A stretch of DNA of 64,000 nucleotides from the NCBI RefSeq assembly GCF_002109495.1, contig NZ_LVJN01000020.1, forward strand, positions 728,300 to 792,299, given 5' to 3'. The notes under the pieces were generated by a model. The model searched no databases. It was not told where the DNA came from and saw only the letters and a program-made list of their open reading frames with translations. Origin of the DNA: Magnetofaba australis IT-1. Lineage in GTDB: Bacteria; Pseudomonadota; Magnetococcia; Magnetococcales; Magnetococcaceae. Within the stretch, counting starts at the first letter, position 1. Each line of letters begins with the position of its first letter. Positions 17,095 through 25,576 of the stretch are shown one piece after another. A program made the position numbers and the translations under genes.

Positions 17095-19152
17095 ATGGAT
17101 GAGTCGATCATCGGGCGGGTGGAGATCTTCTATGGGGTGAAACCCGCGCCGCTGTGCAAGGCGCTGGGCGACTGCCCCATTGAAGAGGCGGAGCCTGGGC
17201 AGACGCTGCTGCATCCGGGCATGCGTTCGCCGCACCATATGTATGTGGTGCTGGAAGGGGAGGTGGCGATCCACTTTGATGGACCCGATGAGCCGCCATC
17301 GCGCTTTGCCCGCCCCGGCGATACCGTGGGCGAGCTCTCCACGCTGCTGGATACGCCCCCCAACGCCACGGTCAAATGCCAGCGCCCGGCGCAGTTGCTG
17401 CGCATCGATCAGGATGTGCTGCACCGCGTGACCAATCAATTCCCGCTGATCTCACGCAATCTGGTGGGGCGCGTCTCCTCCTGGCTGAAGATGAACACCG
17501 CGCAACTGGTGGCGCGGGAGCATCGGCTCATCGAGCAGGAGAAGCGGCTGCGCGCCGTGGTCGACAGCACCGTCAACGGCATTCTGATTATTGAAACCGA
17601 TGGTCAGGTGAGCGCCTATAACAATGGCGCGCAGCGGATTTTTGGCTTCGCCGCTGACGAGGTGGTGGGGCAGTCTGTGGAGTTTCTGCTGCCGTCGCCG
17701 CCCTTTACCAATTTTGATGACTATTTCCGCGCGCTCAAACCCGACCATCTGGCTCTGGGGGAGGGGTTGGTGTGCAGTGCGGTGCGCAAAGATGGCGTGC
17801 GCATTCTCACCGAATTGCTGGCCAGCGAAGTGCGCTACCAGGACAACCGTTTCCTCACGCTGGTGGTCAACGACATCACCCGCCGCTTCGAGGCTGAGCG
17901 CGCCGAACAGCGTCTGCGCGACGCCATGTCGCGCTACGTGCCCGACGCTTTCCTGGCGCTGCTGGGCAAGACCAATATCATCGATGTGCGCCCCGGCGAT
18001 GGCGTGGTGCGCGAAATGACGGTGCTGTTCTCCGATATCCGCGATTTTACCGCCTTCTCCGAGACCCGTTCGCCGCAGGAGGTGTTCGAGTTCATCAACG
18101 ACTACCTGGACGCGGTGGAGCCGGAGGTGACCAGCACAGGGGGGGTGGTGGACAAGTATATCGGCGACGCCATTATGGCGCTGTTTCCGCAGCAGGCCGA
18201 TGACGCGGTGGCGGCGGCGCTGGGCATGATCAAGGCGCTGTCGCGCTTCAATGCGCGCCGCGCGCGCAACGGCGAGCCGGAAGTGCGCACCGGCTATGGC
18301 GTCAACACCGGCACGTTGATGCTGGGCGCGGTGGGCAACCGCGAACGCATGGACGGCACGGTGATCGGCGATGCGGTGAATCTGGCCGCGCGCCTGGAGG
18401 GGATGACCAAGCTCTACAAGGCGCCGCTGCTGATCAGCCATGACGCCATGCTGGCCATGCGCAAACCCGAAGCGCGGCGCATCCGCTTTGTCGATGTGGT
18501 GGCGCCCAAAGGGCGCAGCATGCCCGCGTTTGTGTATGAAGTGTATGATCATGAGAGCGCAGAGTTGCGCGCGCTCAAAGATGAGACGCGCCCTCTGCTG
18601 GAACGCGCCATCGCGTTGCACCATCTGGGCGCCCACCAGCAAGCGCTCAATCTGCTGGGGCCGTGTCTGGCGTGTTCCGGCGATGAAGATCCGGTGGCGC
18701 AGATCTACCGTCAGCGGGCGATGGATGCGCGGCGCGAGGCGATGCCGGCGGATTGGGATGCCGGGTGGCGCGACGAGATGGCCACTGGGCTGACGGAGAT
18801 CGATGCGCGGCATCAAGCGCTGTTTGCCGAAGCCCAGCGTCTGCGCGCGCTGTTCCTGGGATCCAGCGAGCATGATGACCTGTTCGGCGCCACCGGGACG
18901 TTTGAAGATATGGCACACGACTGCTTCCTGGCCGAGGAGCTGCTGATGCGTCAGAACGGTAATGTCGGCCTGGATGAGCATAAGGCGCGCCACGACGCCT
19001 TCCGGCGCGATCTGAGCAATGTGCGGCGGGAGATCGTCACTCGCGTGCGCGATCCCGCTTACCTCTATCTGCGCCTGAAAGTGCTGGCCTACGACTGGTT
19101 CGCCAACCACATTCATCACTGGGATCAGCCCATGGGTCGGCGCTTGGCGTAG
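17095..19152 (+). CDS. Class III nucleotide cyclase with CNB, PAS and hemerythrin domains
   Basis: 685 residues, four modules. An N-terminal cyclic-nucleotide-binding-like domain (about 1-130; EGEVAIHFDG, GDTVGELSTLLDTPPNATVK) precedes a short helix and a PAS domain (about 155-275; VDSTVNGILIIETDGQVSAY). The catalytic class III cyclase domain (about 300-480) has metal-binding Asp314 (VLFSDIRDFT) and Asp358 with purine-specifying Lys354 (DKYIGDAIMALF), and RMDGTVIGDAVNLAARLEGM; Lys plus Asp fits adenylate cyclase. The C-terminal hemerythrin-type domain (about 560-680) shows His573, Glu614, His629, His633, His672 and Asp677 at canonical spacing, but the expected second His is Cys610. Probably a cytoplasmic sensor making cAMP in response to oxygen, NO or redox state. 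Confidence 0.9.
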   Translation: MDESIIGRVEIFYGVKPAPLCKALGDCPIEEAEPGQTLLHPGMRSPHHMYVVLEGEVAIHFDGPDEPPSRFARPGDTVGELSTLLDTPPNATVKCQRPAQLLRIDQDVLHRVTNQFPLISRNLVGRVSSWLKMNTAQLVAREHRLIEQEKRLRAVVDSTVNGILIIETDGQVSAYNNGAQRIFGFAADEVVGQSVEFLLPSPPFTNFDDYFRALKPDHLALGEGLVCSAVRKDGVRILTELLASEVRYQDNRFLTLVVNDITRRFEAERAEQRLRDAMSRYVPDAFLALLGKTNIIDVRPGDGVVREMTVLFSDIRDFTAFSETRSPQEVFEFINDYLDAVEPEVTSTGGVVDKYIGDAIMALFPQQADDAVAAALGMIKALSRFNARRARNGEPEVRTGYGVNTGTLMLGAVGNRERMDGTVIGDAVNLAARLEGMTKLYKAPLLISHDAMLAMRKPEARRIRFVDVVAPKGRSMPAFVYEVYDHESAELRALKDETRPLLERAIALHHLGAHQQALNLLGPCLACSGDEDPVAQIYRQRAMDARREAMPADWDAGWRDEMATGLTEIDARHQALFAEAQRLRALFLGSSEHDDLFGATGTFEDMAHDCFLAEELLMRQNGNVGLDEHKARHDAFRRDLSNVRREIVTRVRDPAYLYLRLKVLAYDWFANHIHHWDQPMGRRLA

Positions 19153-19351
19153 CTTTTTCGTTGGCGGGCCTGTTTCAGGCTTGACTGTGGCCGAATAATC
19201 CCTATTATTGCCTGATTTTCCCGGATGCCCCCCGGAACCGTCGGCTATGCGCGCCAGAGTGTGCGAGCGAGCTGGGCGGGGACTCATCGCTGCTCTGAGG
19301 GCTATCCGCGCTGTGCGCGGGGCGAGCAGCCAGAAAACAGAGGACATTCCC

Positions 19352-19609
19352 ATGGCTGTTCGTATCCGTTTGCAACGTCGCGGCTCCAAAAAGCGTCCCT
19401 TCTACGCCATCGTCGCCGCCGAATCCACCATGCCCCGTGACGGTCGTTTCCTGGAAAAATTGGGCACCTTCGACCCCCGCAAGGAAGAGTTCGCCGAGCA
19501 GGTTGAACTGAAATCCGAGCGCGTGGAGCATTGGTTGAGCGTGGGCGCCAAACCCACTGAAACCGTTGCCAAAATTCTGAAAAAAGCGCAGGAACAGGCG
19601 GCGGCCTAA
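19352..19609 (+). CDS. rpsP: 30S ribosomal protein S16
   Basis: 85 residues, typical size. Starts MAVRIRLQRRGSKKRPFYAI, the S16 signature; continues GRFLEKLGTFDPRK and ERVEHWLSVGAKPTETVAKI. S16 binds 16S rRNA and aids 30S assembly. An upstream in-frame extension to 19208 has no support; the ATG follows CAGAGGAC. It is the first gene of the conserved rpsP-rimM-trmD-rplS operon. Confidence 0.98.
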   Translation: MAVRIRLQRRGSKKRPFYAIVAAESTMPRDGRFLEKLGTFDPRKEEFAEQVELKSERVEHWLSVGAKPTETVAKILKKAQEQAAA

Positions 19610-19644
19610 TCCTGCTGACCCTGCGATCCAGCGGAATCGAGCCC

Positions 19645-20172
19645 ATGAGCGGGAACGACGAGCGGGTGACCGTGGGCGAGGTGATGGGCGCCCTTGGCGT
19701 ACGCGGCGAAATGCGCGTCAAGCCCCTGACCGAAGAGATGACCACACTGCTGGCGTTTGACGCGGTGTGGGTGATTCCTCCTGAGGGCGCGGCGTCCAGC
19801 AAACCCTATCTGGCGCGCGTCACAGGCGGGCGTCGGCATGGGCGCGGTCTGGCGCTGCAGCTGGAGCGCGTGACCGATCGCAACGCCGCCGAAGCGCTCT
19901 ACGGAGCGCGCTTGGAGGTGGCGCGCGCCGATCTGCCCGCGCCCGACGAAGATGAGGTCTACTGGCTGGATCTTATCGGCTGCGCGGTGGTGGACGCCGA
20001 CAGCGGCGCAAACCTCGGCGTGGTGGCGGATATGATGTCCACCGGGGCCAATGACGTGATCGTGGTCAATGGCCCGGATGGCGAGCGGCTGCTGCCGTAC
20101 ATCGCCGATGTGGTGATCGAAGCCGATATGGAGACGCGCACGGTGCGCGTGCGTCCCCTGCCGGGGATGTGA
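19645..20172 (+). CDS. rimM: Ribosome maturation factor RimM
   Basis: 175 residues. RimM binds S19 and helps mature the 3' domain of 16S rRNA. The N-terminal beta-barrel carries VTVGEVMGALGVRGEMRVKPLT (the GxxGxxGE-type signature); the C-terminal PRC-barrel domain starts EDEVYWLDLIGCAVVD and ends with the conserved LLPYIADVVIEADMETRTV. Sits 35 bp after rpsP in the operon. Confidence 0.96.
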   Translation: MSGNDERVTVGEVMGALGVRGEMRVKPLTEEMTTLLAFDAVWVIPPEGAASSKPYLARVTGGRRHGRGLALQLERVTDRNAAEALYGARLEVARADLPAPDEDEVYWLDLIGCAVVDADSGANLGVVADMMSTGANDVIVVNGPDGERLLPYIADVVIEADMETRTVRVRPLPGM

Positions 20173-20238
20173 TTCGGGCGGGCGGCGCGTCAGCGTGGTT
20201 GTGAATGCCGTCTGTTTGTGAATGCGGGACCGGGCGAG

Positions 20239-21075
20239 ATGAGCGCTTTTACCATTCTCACGCTGTTCCCGGAGATGTTTGCTCCCCTGGAGCATTCCAT
20301 TCTCAAACGGGCGCGCGATGATGGTAAACTGGCGCTGAATCTGATTCAGATCCGTGATTTCGCCACCGATCGCCATCGGCGAGTGGATGACGCTCCCTTC
20401 GGCGGCGGTCCGGGCATGGTGATGAAGCCCGATGTGCTGGAGCGGGCGCTGGATGCGGCGGTGGTCGCCCAGGGTAAGGGGCGGGTGATCTATCTGTCGC
20501 CGCAGGGGCCGAAGTTTGATCAGGCGACTGCGACGCGGTTGGCTGGGGAAGAGCATCTGATCCTGCTGTGTGGTCACTACGAAGGGCTCGATGAGCGCTT
20601 TGTGGCGCAGCGGGTGGATGAGGAGTTGTCGCTGGGAGACTTTGTGCTCACCGGCGGGGAAATTCCGGCCATGGCGGTGGTTGACGCGGTGGCCCGATTG
20701 ATTCCCGGAGTCCTGGGCGATGCGCAGAGCGCTGCCGAGGATTCGTTTGTGGAAGGATTGCTCGATCACCCTCACTACACGCGCCCCGCCCACTGGGCGC
20801 CGCTGAGTGAGGAGGGCGTCGAATCGGGACGGGAGGAGGCCATCATCCCCGTCCCCGACGTGTTACGGTCGGGCGATCACGGCGCTGTGGCGCAGTGGCG
20901 GAGACGTCAGGCGCTGTTGCGCACCTTGATCCGGCGCCCGGAGCTGATCGGCGTAGCGCGACTCGATAAACACGAGACGCGCTTGATCAAAGCTCTGGCC
21001 GCTGCACTGGACGAGTGGGAGACTGACCGCGAACCTGATGCCGGGCAGGCCGGGATGCGGCGCAATGAGGATTGA
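20239..21075 (+). CDS. trmD: tRNA (guanine-N1)-methyltransferase TrmD
   Basis: 278 residues. TrmD methylates G37 next to the anticodon using S-adenosylmethionine, preventing frameshifts. A SPOUT enzyme: FTILTLFPEMFAPLEHSILK, the DDAPFGGGPGMVMKPDVL loop, YLSPQGPKFDQ, LCGHYEGLDERF and the knot GDFVLTGGEIPAMAVVDAVA. The ATG at 20239 begins the conserved block; a GTG at 20218 is an alternative giving seven more residues. Ends 3 bp before rplS. Confidence 0.97.
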   Translation: MSAFTILTLFPEMFAPLEHSILKRARDDGKLALNLIQIRDFATDRHRRVDDAPFGGGPGMVMKPDVLERALDAAVVAQGKGRVIYLSPQGPKFDQATATRLAGEEHLILLCGHYEGLDERFVAQRVDEELSLGDFVLTGGEIPAMAVVDAVARLIPGVLGDAQSAAEDSFVEGLLDHPHYTRPAHWAPLSEEGVESGREEAIIPVPDVLRSGDHGAVAQWRRRQALLRTLIRRPELIGVARLDKHETRLIKALAAALDEWETDREPDAGQAGMRRNED

Positions 21076-21078
21076 ACG

Positions 21079-21426
21079 ATGAATGAACTCCAGGCTTTTG
21101 AACAGAAACAGATTCAGCGCGAAGCGCCCGTTTTCGGCGCTGGCGATACCCTGAAAGTCCATGTGAAAGTGGTCGAAGGCGCCCGCGAGCGGGTGCAGAT
21201 CTTCGAAGGCGTGTGCATCGGCCGCATGAACGCCGGTCTGCGCTCCACCTTCACCGTGCGCAAGATCTCCTTCGGCGAAGGCGTGGAGCGGGTGTTCCCG
21301 CTGCACTCCAACCGTCTGGAGAAGATCGAAGTGGTGCGTCGCGGCGATGTTCGTCGCGCCAAGCTCTACTATTTGCGCGGCCGCACCGGTAAGGCGTCCC
21401 GTATTAAAGAGAAGCGCGACTTCTAA
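21079..21426 (+). CDS. rplS: 50S ribosomal protein L19
   Basis: 115 residues, normal length. L19 lies at the subunit interface. [40 protein letters not shown] and [20 protein letters not shown] are the L19 blocks; it ends in a basic tail. Starts 3 bp after the trmD stop, so translation is likely coupled. Confidence 0.98.
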   Translation: MNELQAFEQKQIQREAPVFGAGDTLKVHVKVVEGARERVQIFEGVCIGRMNAGLRSTFTVRKISFGEGVERVFPLHSNRLEKIEVVRRGDVRRAKLYYLRGRTGKASRIKEKRDF

Positions 21427-21453
21427 TCGTTTGCTCGCCTGAGTACTGCGATT

Positions 21454-22122
21454 ATGACGCGCAAAGCAGTGCAGAGCGCGCGCCCGGATCTCACTCTGGA
21501 GCGCGCGCTTTTTGCGTCCGGCGTCCAGCGCATTGCCGGTGTGGACGAGGCCGGGCGCGGACCGTTGGCCGGCCCCGTGGTGGCCGCTGCGGTGATCCTT
21601 CCCATTGGGCCTGACTCCCAGGTTGACGACCTTCCCGCCGGACTCAACGACTCCAAAAAACTCACGGCGATTCAGCGCGAGGCGCTGTTCGAGCAGATTC
21701 AAGCCTGCGCCCTGGCCATTGGCGTGGGTGAGGCGTCGGTGGCGGAGATCGACGAGATCAACATCCTCCACGCCGCCATGCTGGCCATGCATCGCGCGGT
21801 GACGGCTCTTCCCTTTGCCCCGGATTCTCTTCTCATTGATGGCAACCGACTGCCAAAGGAACTACCGTGCCCGGCGCAGGCGGTGGTGAAGGGGGATGCG
21901 CGTTCGCTCTCCATTGCGGCGGCGTCGATCATCGCCAAGGTGACGCGGGATCGCATTATGACGGCGCTGCATGCGGAGTTCCCCATATATGGTTGGGACC
22001 GCAACAGCGCGTATGGGGTGGCGGCGCACAAGCAGGCGATGGCCGAGCATGGGGTGACGGAGCATCATCGCAGAAGCTTCAGGCCGGTGAGGGAGATCCT
22101 GGAGCGGTCCGGCGAAGAGTAA
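21454..22122 (+). CDS. rnhB: Ribonuclease HII
   Basis: 222 residues. RNase HII removes ribonucleotides and RNA primers from DNA-RNA hybrids. Signature [20 protein letters not shown] with the first catalytic Asp and Glu; [24 protein letters not shown] with the next Asp; and [20 protein letters not shown] with the last, followed by [17 protein letters not shown]. Last gene of the rpsP operon. Its stop is followed at once by the compound palindrome element at 22124. Confidence 0.97.
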   Translation: MTRKAVQSARPDLTLERALFASGVQRIAGVDEAGRGPLAGPVVAAAVILPIGPDSQVDDLPAGLNDSKKLTAIQREALFEQIQACALAIGVGEASVAEIDEINILHAAMLAMHRAVTALPFAPDSLLIDGNRLPKELPCPAQAVVKGDARSLSIAAASIIAKVTRDRIMTALHAEFPIYGWDRNSAYGVAAHKQAMAEHGVTEHHRRSFRPVREILERSGEE

Positions 22123-22123
22123 A

Positions 22124-22447
22124 AGTGTGTGCGTGAGGTGCGGCAATCTTGCGCTGACTATTGGCCTCCGGCTGGCCGGAGGCGGGATTCTTAAGGGTCT
22201 GTGACCCTTAAGCGGGTCCAGGGCGGCGCCCTGGCGGGGTTTGGGGCAGCGCCCCAATATCTTTAGTCTGTAGGCCGTTTCCCCTTGAGCAAAAGTAGAG
22301 CCAGCAAAAATCCGCAAGAGAAGCGCAACGACTGAACCAGCATAGAGGCAGACAGGGAAACGGCGGTGAGTGATCTGTCGGCGCAGCCGTCAGGAGCGAA
22401 TGCCGTCGGGCCGGCGGCCAGGGAAAGCCAGCCAATGTGTGCGGGAA
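22124..22447 (+). repeat. Compound palindrome element (about 325 bp), complete copy
   Basis: Bracketed by direct repeats of GTGTGTGCG (22125 and 22434). Order: CTTGCGCTGACTAT linker (22148); stem GCCTCCGGC/GCCGGAGGC; GGCGGGATTC; stem TTAAGGGTC/GACCCTTAA; GCGGGT; stem CAGGGCGGCGCCCTG; GCGGGGTTT; stem GGGGC-AGC-GCCCC; AATATCTTT; then a 91-bp module bounded by GCCGTTTCCC (22274) and GGGAAACGGC (ending 22364); then stem CTGTCGG-CGCAGC-CGTCAG and GAATGCCGT. A small in-frame reading of the last part is spurious. A near-full reverse copy is at 33527-33850. Confidence 0.85.
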
Positions 22448-22588
22448 AGCCTGTATTCTCTGCATCCACAGAACGCAGCCACGCCAGCCAGCATTTCCCA
22501 GCCGTTGACGCCAATCTCTGGCAAGGCGCTCCAAGATCTTATAATCTTTTCAGACTCACATGGAATCCCCCAGATCCGAGATGCGCCC

Positions 22589-23131
22589 ATGAACGCAGAA
22601 TCCGCAGACAGACGTCGTGGCCTGGTGCTGCTCAACACCGGCGATGGCAAAGGCAAATCGTCGAGCGCCATCGGCATGGTGTTCCGCGCGGCGGGCTGGA
22701 ACATGCGGGTGTGCGTGATTCAGTTCATCAAGGGCAAATGGAAGACCGGCGAGGAGCGGGCGGCGGCCAAATTCGACAATGTGGAGTGGCACGCCCTGGG
22801 CGACGGCTTCACTTGGGATACGCAGAACCCGGAGCAGGATCGCGCCACCACGCGCCAGATCTGGGAGTTTGCTCAGGAGAAGATCGCCAGCGACGCCTAC
22901 GATCTGGTGCTGCTGGATGAGATCATCTACTGCGTGGGCTACGGCTGGCTCACAGGGGAGGAGATCGCCGAGTTCGTGCGCCAGAGCAAACCCGAGCGGC
23001 TCCATCTGCTGCTCACCGGTCGCAATGCGCCGCAATCATTGATTGACCTGGCCGACACCGCCACTGAGATGGGGCTGCTCAAGCACGCCTACGAGCAGGG
23101 GATCAAGGCCGCCAAGGGGATTGAGTTCTGA
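22589..23131 (+). CDS. cobO: Corrinoid adenosyltransferase CobO/BtuR type
   Basis: 180 residues. Transfers the adenosyl group of ATP to the cobalt of cob(I)alamin or cob(I)yrinic acid derivatives, producing the coenzyme form. The P-loop GDGKGKSSSAIGMVFRAAG, the block VCVIQFIKGKWKTGEERAA, and DLVLLDEIIYCVGYGWL are the CobA/CobO signatures. The ATG at 22589 starts the conserved part; earlier in-frame starts lie within the palindrome element. I see no cobalamin-riboswitch boxes upstream. Probably linked in function with btuCD downstream and btuF at 29885. Confidence 0.95.
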   Translation: MNAESADRRRGLVLLNTGDGKGKSSSAIGMVFRAAGWNMRVCVIQFIKGKWKTGEERAAAKFDNVEWHALGDGFTWDTQNPEQDRATTRQIWEFAQEKIASDAYDLVLLDEIIYCVGYGWLTGEEIAEFVRQSKPERLHLLLTGRNAPQSLIDLADTATEMGLLKHAYEQGIKAAKGIEF

Positions 23132-23214
23132 TGCGCGCTCTGAGCGTATTGCCGACGTCGGCAGGCGGAAACGTTTTGCCCCCCTTTGGCGAAATTCCAA
23201 ATGGAGCGTGAGGT

Positions 23215-23700
23215 ATGAACAGATCCCAACCGCACATTCTCATCGTGGAGGATGATTCCGATACCGCAATACTGACGGCCAAAAAGCTCAATAGCGCCGG
23301 GTATGAGACCACCATTGCCGCCAGTGGCGAGGAGGGCGTGGAGAAGTTCGCCGCCAATGCGCCGGACTTGGTGCTGATGGACGCCAACCTACCCGGAACC
23401 AATGGTTATGAGGCGACCGAGCGCATCCTTGCGCTCCCGCAAAAGCGCCATGTGCCGGTGATCATGGTCACCGGCATGGATAGCGAGGATGCTGTGGAGC
23501 AGGCGTTCCATTCCGGCGCTGTGGAGGTGATCCTCAAACCGGTCAATTGGGCGATCTTGACCAATCGCGTGGCGATGACGATCAAGTATTACAATCTGCA
23601 GCGGGATCTGGCCTTTGCGCATGGCGAACTCAAGCGTCAGATGGGTGAAAAAGAGGCTGAACTGGTGTTGGCCAACGCCCTGCTGGAAGAGCAGGCGTAA
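23215..23700 (+). CDS. Single-domain response regulator with coiled-coil tail
   Basis: 161 residues. The receiver domain (1-125) has the acidic pair in ILIVEDDSDTAILT, the phospho-acceptor Asp in DLVLMDANLPGTNGYEATER, the conserved Thr in PVIMVTGMD and the Lys in EVILKPVNW. The remaining 35 residues are a helix (LAFAHGELKRQMGEKEAEL), with no output domain. It may be a phosphorelay intermediate or act by protein contacts. A kinase partner is not adjacent; the hybrid kinase at 55561 is a candidate only by presence. It sits between cobO and btuC on the same strand. Confidence 0.9.
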   Translation: MNRSQPHILIVEDDSDTAILTAKKLNSAGYETTIAASGEEGVEKFAANAPDLVLMDANLPGTNGYEATERILALPQKRHVPVIMVTGMDSEDAVEQAFHSGAVEVILKPVNWAILTNRVAMTIKYYNLQRDLAFAHGELKRQMGEKEAELVLANALLEEQA

Positions 23701-23748
23701 TCAATCCATGACGTCAGCGCGCCACCGGATGCCCCGGCATTGCGCGGC

Positions 23749-24741
23749 ATGAGCGCGCCTTCCCCCGTTCTGGCGCGTTGGCCGCTGCTCGTCATGTTGG
23801 CGTTCATGCTGTGCGCGGCGCTATTGGCGTCGCTGGCCCATGGCAGCGTGGCGATGTCGCTCGGGGAGAGTTGGCGCGCACTCCTGGGACAGGGCGATGC
23901 GCTGCATCAGGAGCTGATCTGGAGCCTGCGCCTGCCACGCGCCTTGGCGGCCGTGGCGGCGGGCGGCCTGCTGGCGCTGGCCGGGGCGCTGCTGCAGGTT
24001 CTACTGCGCAATCCATTGGCCGATCCCTTTGTGTTGGGCGTCTCTGGCGGCGCCGCCAGCGCGGCGCTGCTGGCGCTGCTGCTGGGCGCGGCGGCGTGGG
24101 TGGTGGAGATCGCCTCCCTGGGCGGCGCGTTTCTGGCCATGACGCTGGTGTTTGGCTTGGCGCGCGCGCGCGGCGCCTGGAGCCCGACGCGGCTGCTGCT
24201 CACCGGGGTGGTGATGGCGGCGGGATGGGGCGCGCTGATCAACCTGCTGCTGGCGATCAGCCCCGACGCCCATCTCAAGGGCATGCTGTTCTGGCTCATG
24301 GGCGACCTGGACAACGCCGAGCATCCCGGTTGGGCGTTGGCGGCGCTGGCGCTGGGCCTGCTGCTGATCTGGCCTCAGGCGCGGGCGCTCAATCTGCTGG
24401 CGCGGGGCGACAACCACGCCGCCGCGCTGGGAGTCTCCACCGGCGCATTGCGCATTCTTCTCTATCTCATCGCATCACTACTCACGGCTGCTGCGGTCAC
24501 CACGGCCGGTTCAGTCGGCTTCGTCGGGCTGGTGACGCCGCATCTGCTGCGTCTGGCCGGGCTGCGTGATAACCGTCTGCTGCTGCCCGCCTGCGCCCTG
24601 GGCGGCGCCACGCTGCTGCTGCTGGCCGACCTGCTGGCGCGGGTGGCGATTGCGCCGCAACAGTTGCCGGTGGGGGTGATCACCGCCTTCCTCGGCGTGC
24701 CGCTGTTCCTGATTCTGATGCGTCGCGAGGGCGGCCAATGA
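23749..24741 (+). CDS. FecCD/BtuC-type ABC transporter permease
   Basis: 330 residues, about ten transmembrane helices, as in BtuC and FecCD permeases moving corrinoids or iron-siderophores across the inner membrane. Signature blocks are LRLPRALAAVAAGGLLALAG, LLRNPLADPFVLGVSGGAA, and VGFVGLVTPHLLRLAGLRDN near the cytoplasmic coupling loop. The ATG at 23749 is preferred over a TTG three codons earlier. It overlaps the ATPase gene by ATGA. With cobO just upstream and a BtuF-like protein at 29885, cobalamin is the likely substrate. Confidence 0.92.
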   Translation: MSAPSPVLARWPLLVMLAFMLCAALLASLAHGSVAMSLGESWRALLGQGDALHQELIWSLRLPRALAAVAAGGLLALAGALLQVLLRNPLADPFVLGVSGGAASAALLALLLGAAAWVVEIASLGGAFLAMTLVFGLARARGAWSPTRLLLTGVVMAAGWGALINLLLAISPDAHLKGMLFWLMGDLDNAEHPGWALAALALGLLLIWPQARALNLLARGDNHAAALGVSTGALRILLYLIASLLTAAAVTTAGSVGFVGLVTPHLLRLAGLRDNRLLLPACALGGATLLLLADLLARVAIAPQQLPVGVITAFLGVPLFLILMRREGGQ

Positions 24742-25511
24742 GCGGCGGCCTGAAGGTGACAGCGGCGGATTTGCGCATTGGCGACGTTTGTGTGTGTGAG
24801 AATCTCACCTGGGAGGTCCTGCCGGGCGAGCGTTGGGCCATCCTGGGACGCAATGGGGTGGGCAAAAGCACGCTGCTGCACGCGCTGGCCGGACTCAGGC
24901 CGCTCAACGCAGGGAGCGTAGCGTTGCAGGGGCGCGAACTCGCCAATTGGCCGCGTCGCTTGTTGGCGCAACGGCTGGGAGTGCTGTTTCAGCAGAGCGA
25001 ATCGGCGTTTCCCGCCACCGTGCTGGAGACCGCCCTGGCAGGACGTCACCCGCACCTGGGGCTGTGGGCGTGGGAGGGGCAAGAGGACTACGCCTTGGCC
25101 CGGCGCGCACTGGAGGCGGTGGGGTTGGCGGCAATGGAGTCGCGCGATGCGCGCACCCTCTCCGGCGGCGAGCGCCGACGGCTGGAGATCGCCGCTGTGC
25201 TGACGCAAAATCCGCCCTGGCTGCTGCTGGACGAACCGGCCAATCACCTGGACCTGCGCTATCAAATCCGCATCCTTGAGCAACTCTCCGGCTGTGTGGA
25301 TGAGAGCCGCAGCGGCGGCCTGGCCATGGTGCTGCACGATGTGAATCTGGCCCTACGGGTGTGCAATCGCTTTCTGCTGTTGTTTGGCGATGGGCAGTGG
25401 CGCGCAGGCGACGCCGCCGCCACGCTCTCGGCGCAGACGCTCTCGCAACTCTATGATCACCCCATGCAGGCGATTGCGACGCCGGGCGGGCCGCTGTACC
25501 ATCCTCAATGA
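24738..25511 (+). CDS. ABC transporter ATPase, BtuD/FecE type
   Basis: 257 residues. Walker A LGRNGVGKSTLLHALAG, Q-loop (LGVLFQQSESAFP), signature LSGGERRRLEIAAVL, Walker B WLLLDEPANHLDLR and switch His in MVLHDVNLALR. It powers uptake through the permease encoded immediately upstream (4-bp overlap). Most like the corrinoid/iron-complex uptake subfamily. The stop overlaps the region just before htrA. Confidence 0.94.
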   Translation: MSGGLKVTAADLRIGDVCVCENLTWEVLPGERWAILGRNGVGKSTLLHALAGLRPLNAGSVALQGRELANWPRRLLAQRLGVLFQQSESAFPATVLETALAGRHPHLGLWAWEGQEDYALARRALEAVGLAAMESRDARTLSGGERRRLEIAAVLTQNPPWLLLDEPANHLDLRYQIRILEQLSGCVDESRSGGLAMVLHDVNLALRVCNRFLLLFGDGQWRAGDAAATLSAQTLSQLYDHPMQAIATPGGPLYHPQ

Positions 25512-25576
25512 GCCGGAATCCTATGGTGAATCACCTCATGCTCCGGCGCAGATATTCTGATGGAGGGCAAACGACG

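Noticed and set aside
22366-22560. Small plus-strand reading frame in the palindrome element (LSAQPSGANAV...), and a look-alike at 33600-33560 on the minus strand
   Set aside because: The similar peptides arise because both lie in copies of the same non-coding repeat; hairpins and the boundary motif explain the conservation better than protein coding.
22448-22588. Cobalamin riboswitch upstream of cobO
   Set aside because: I looked for the B12 box and the GCCACTG core and found neither; the segment is short and follows the palindrome element.
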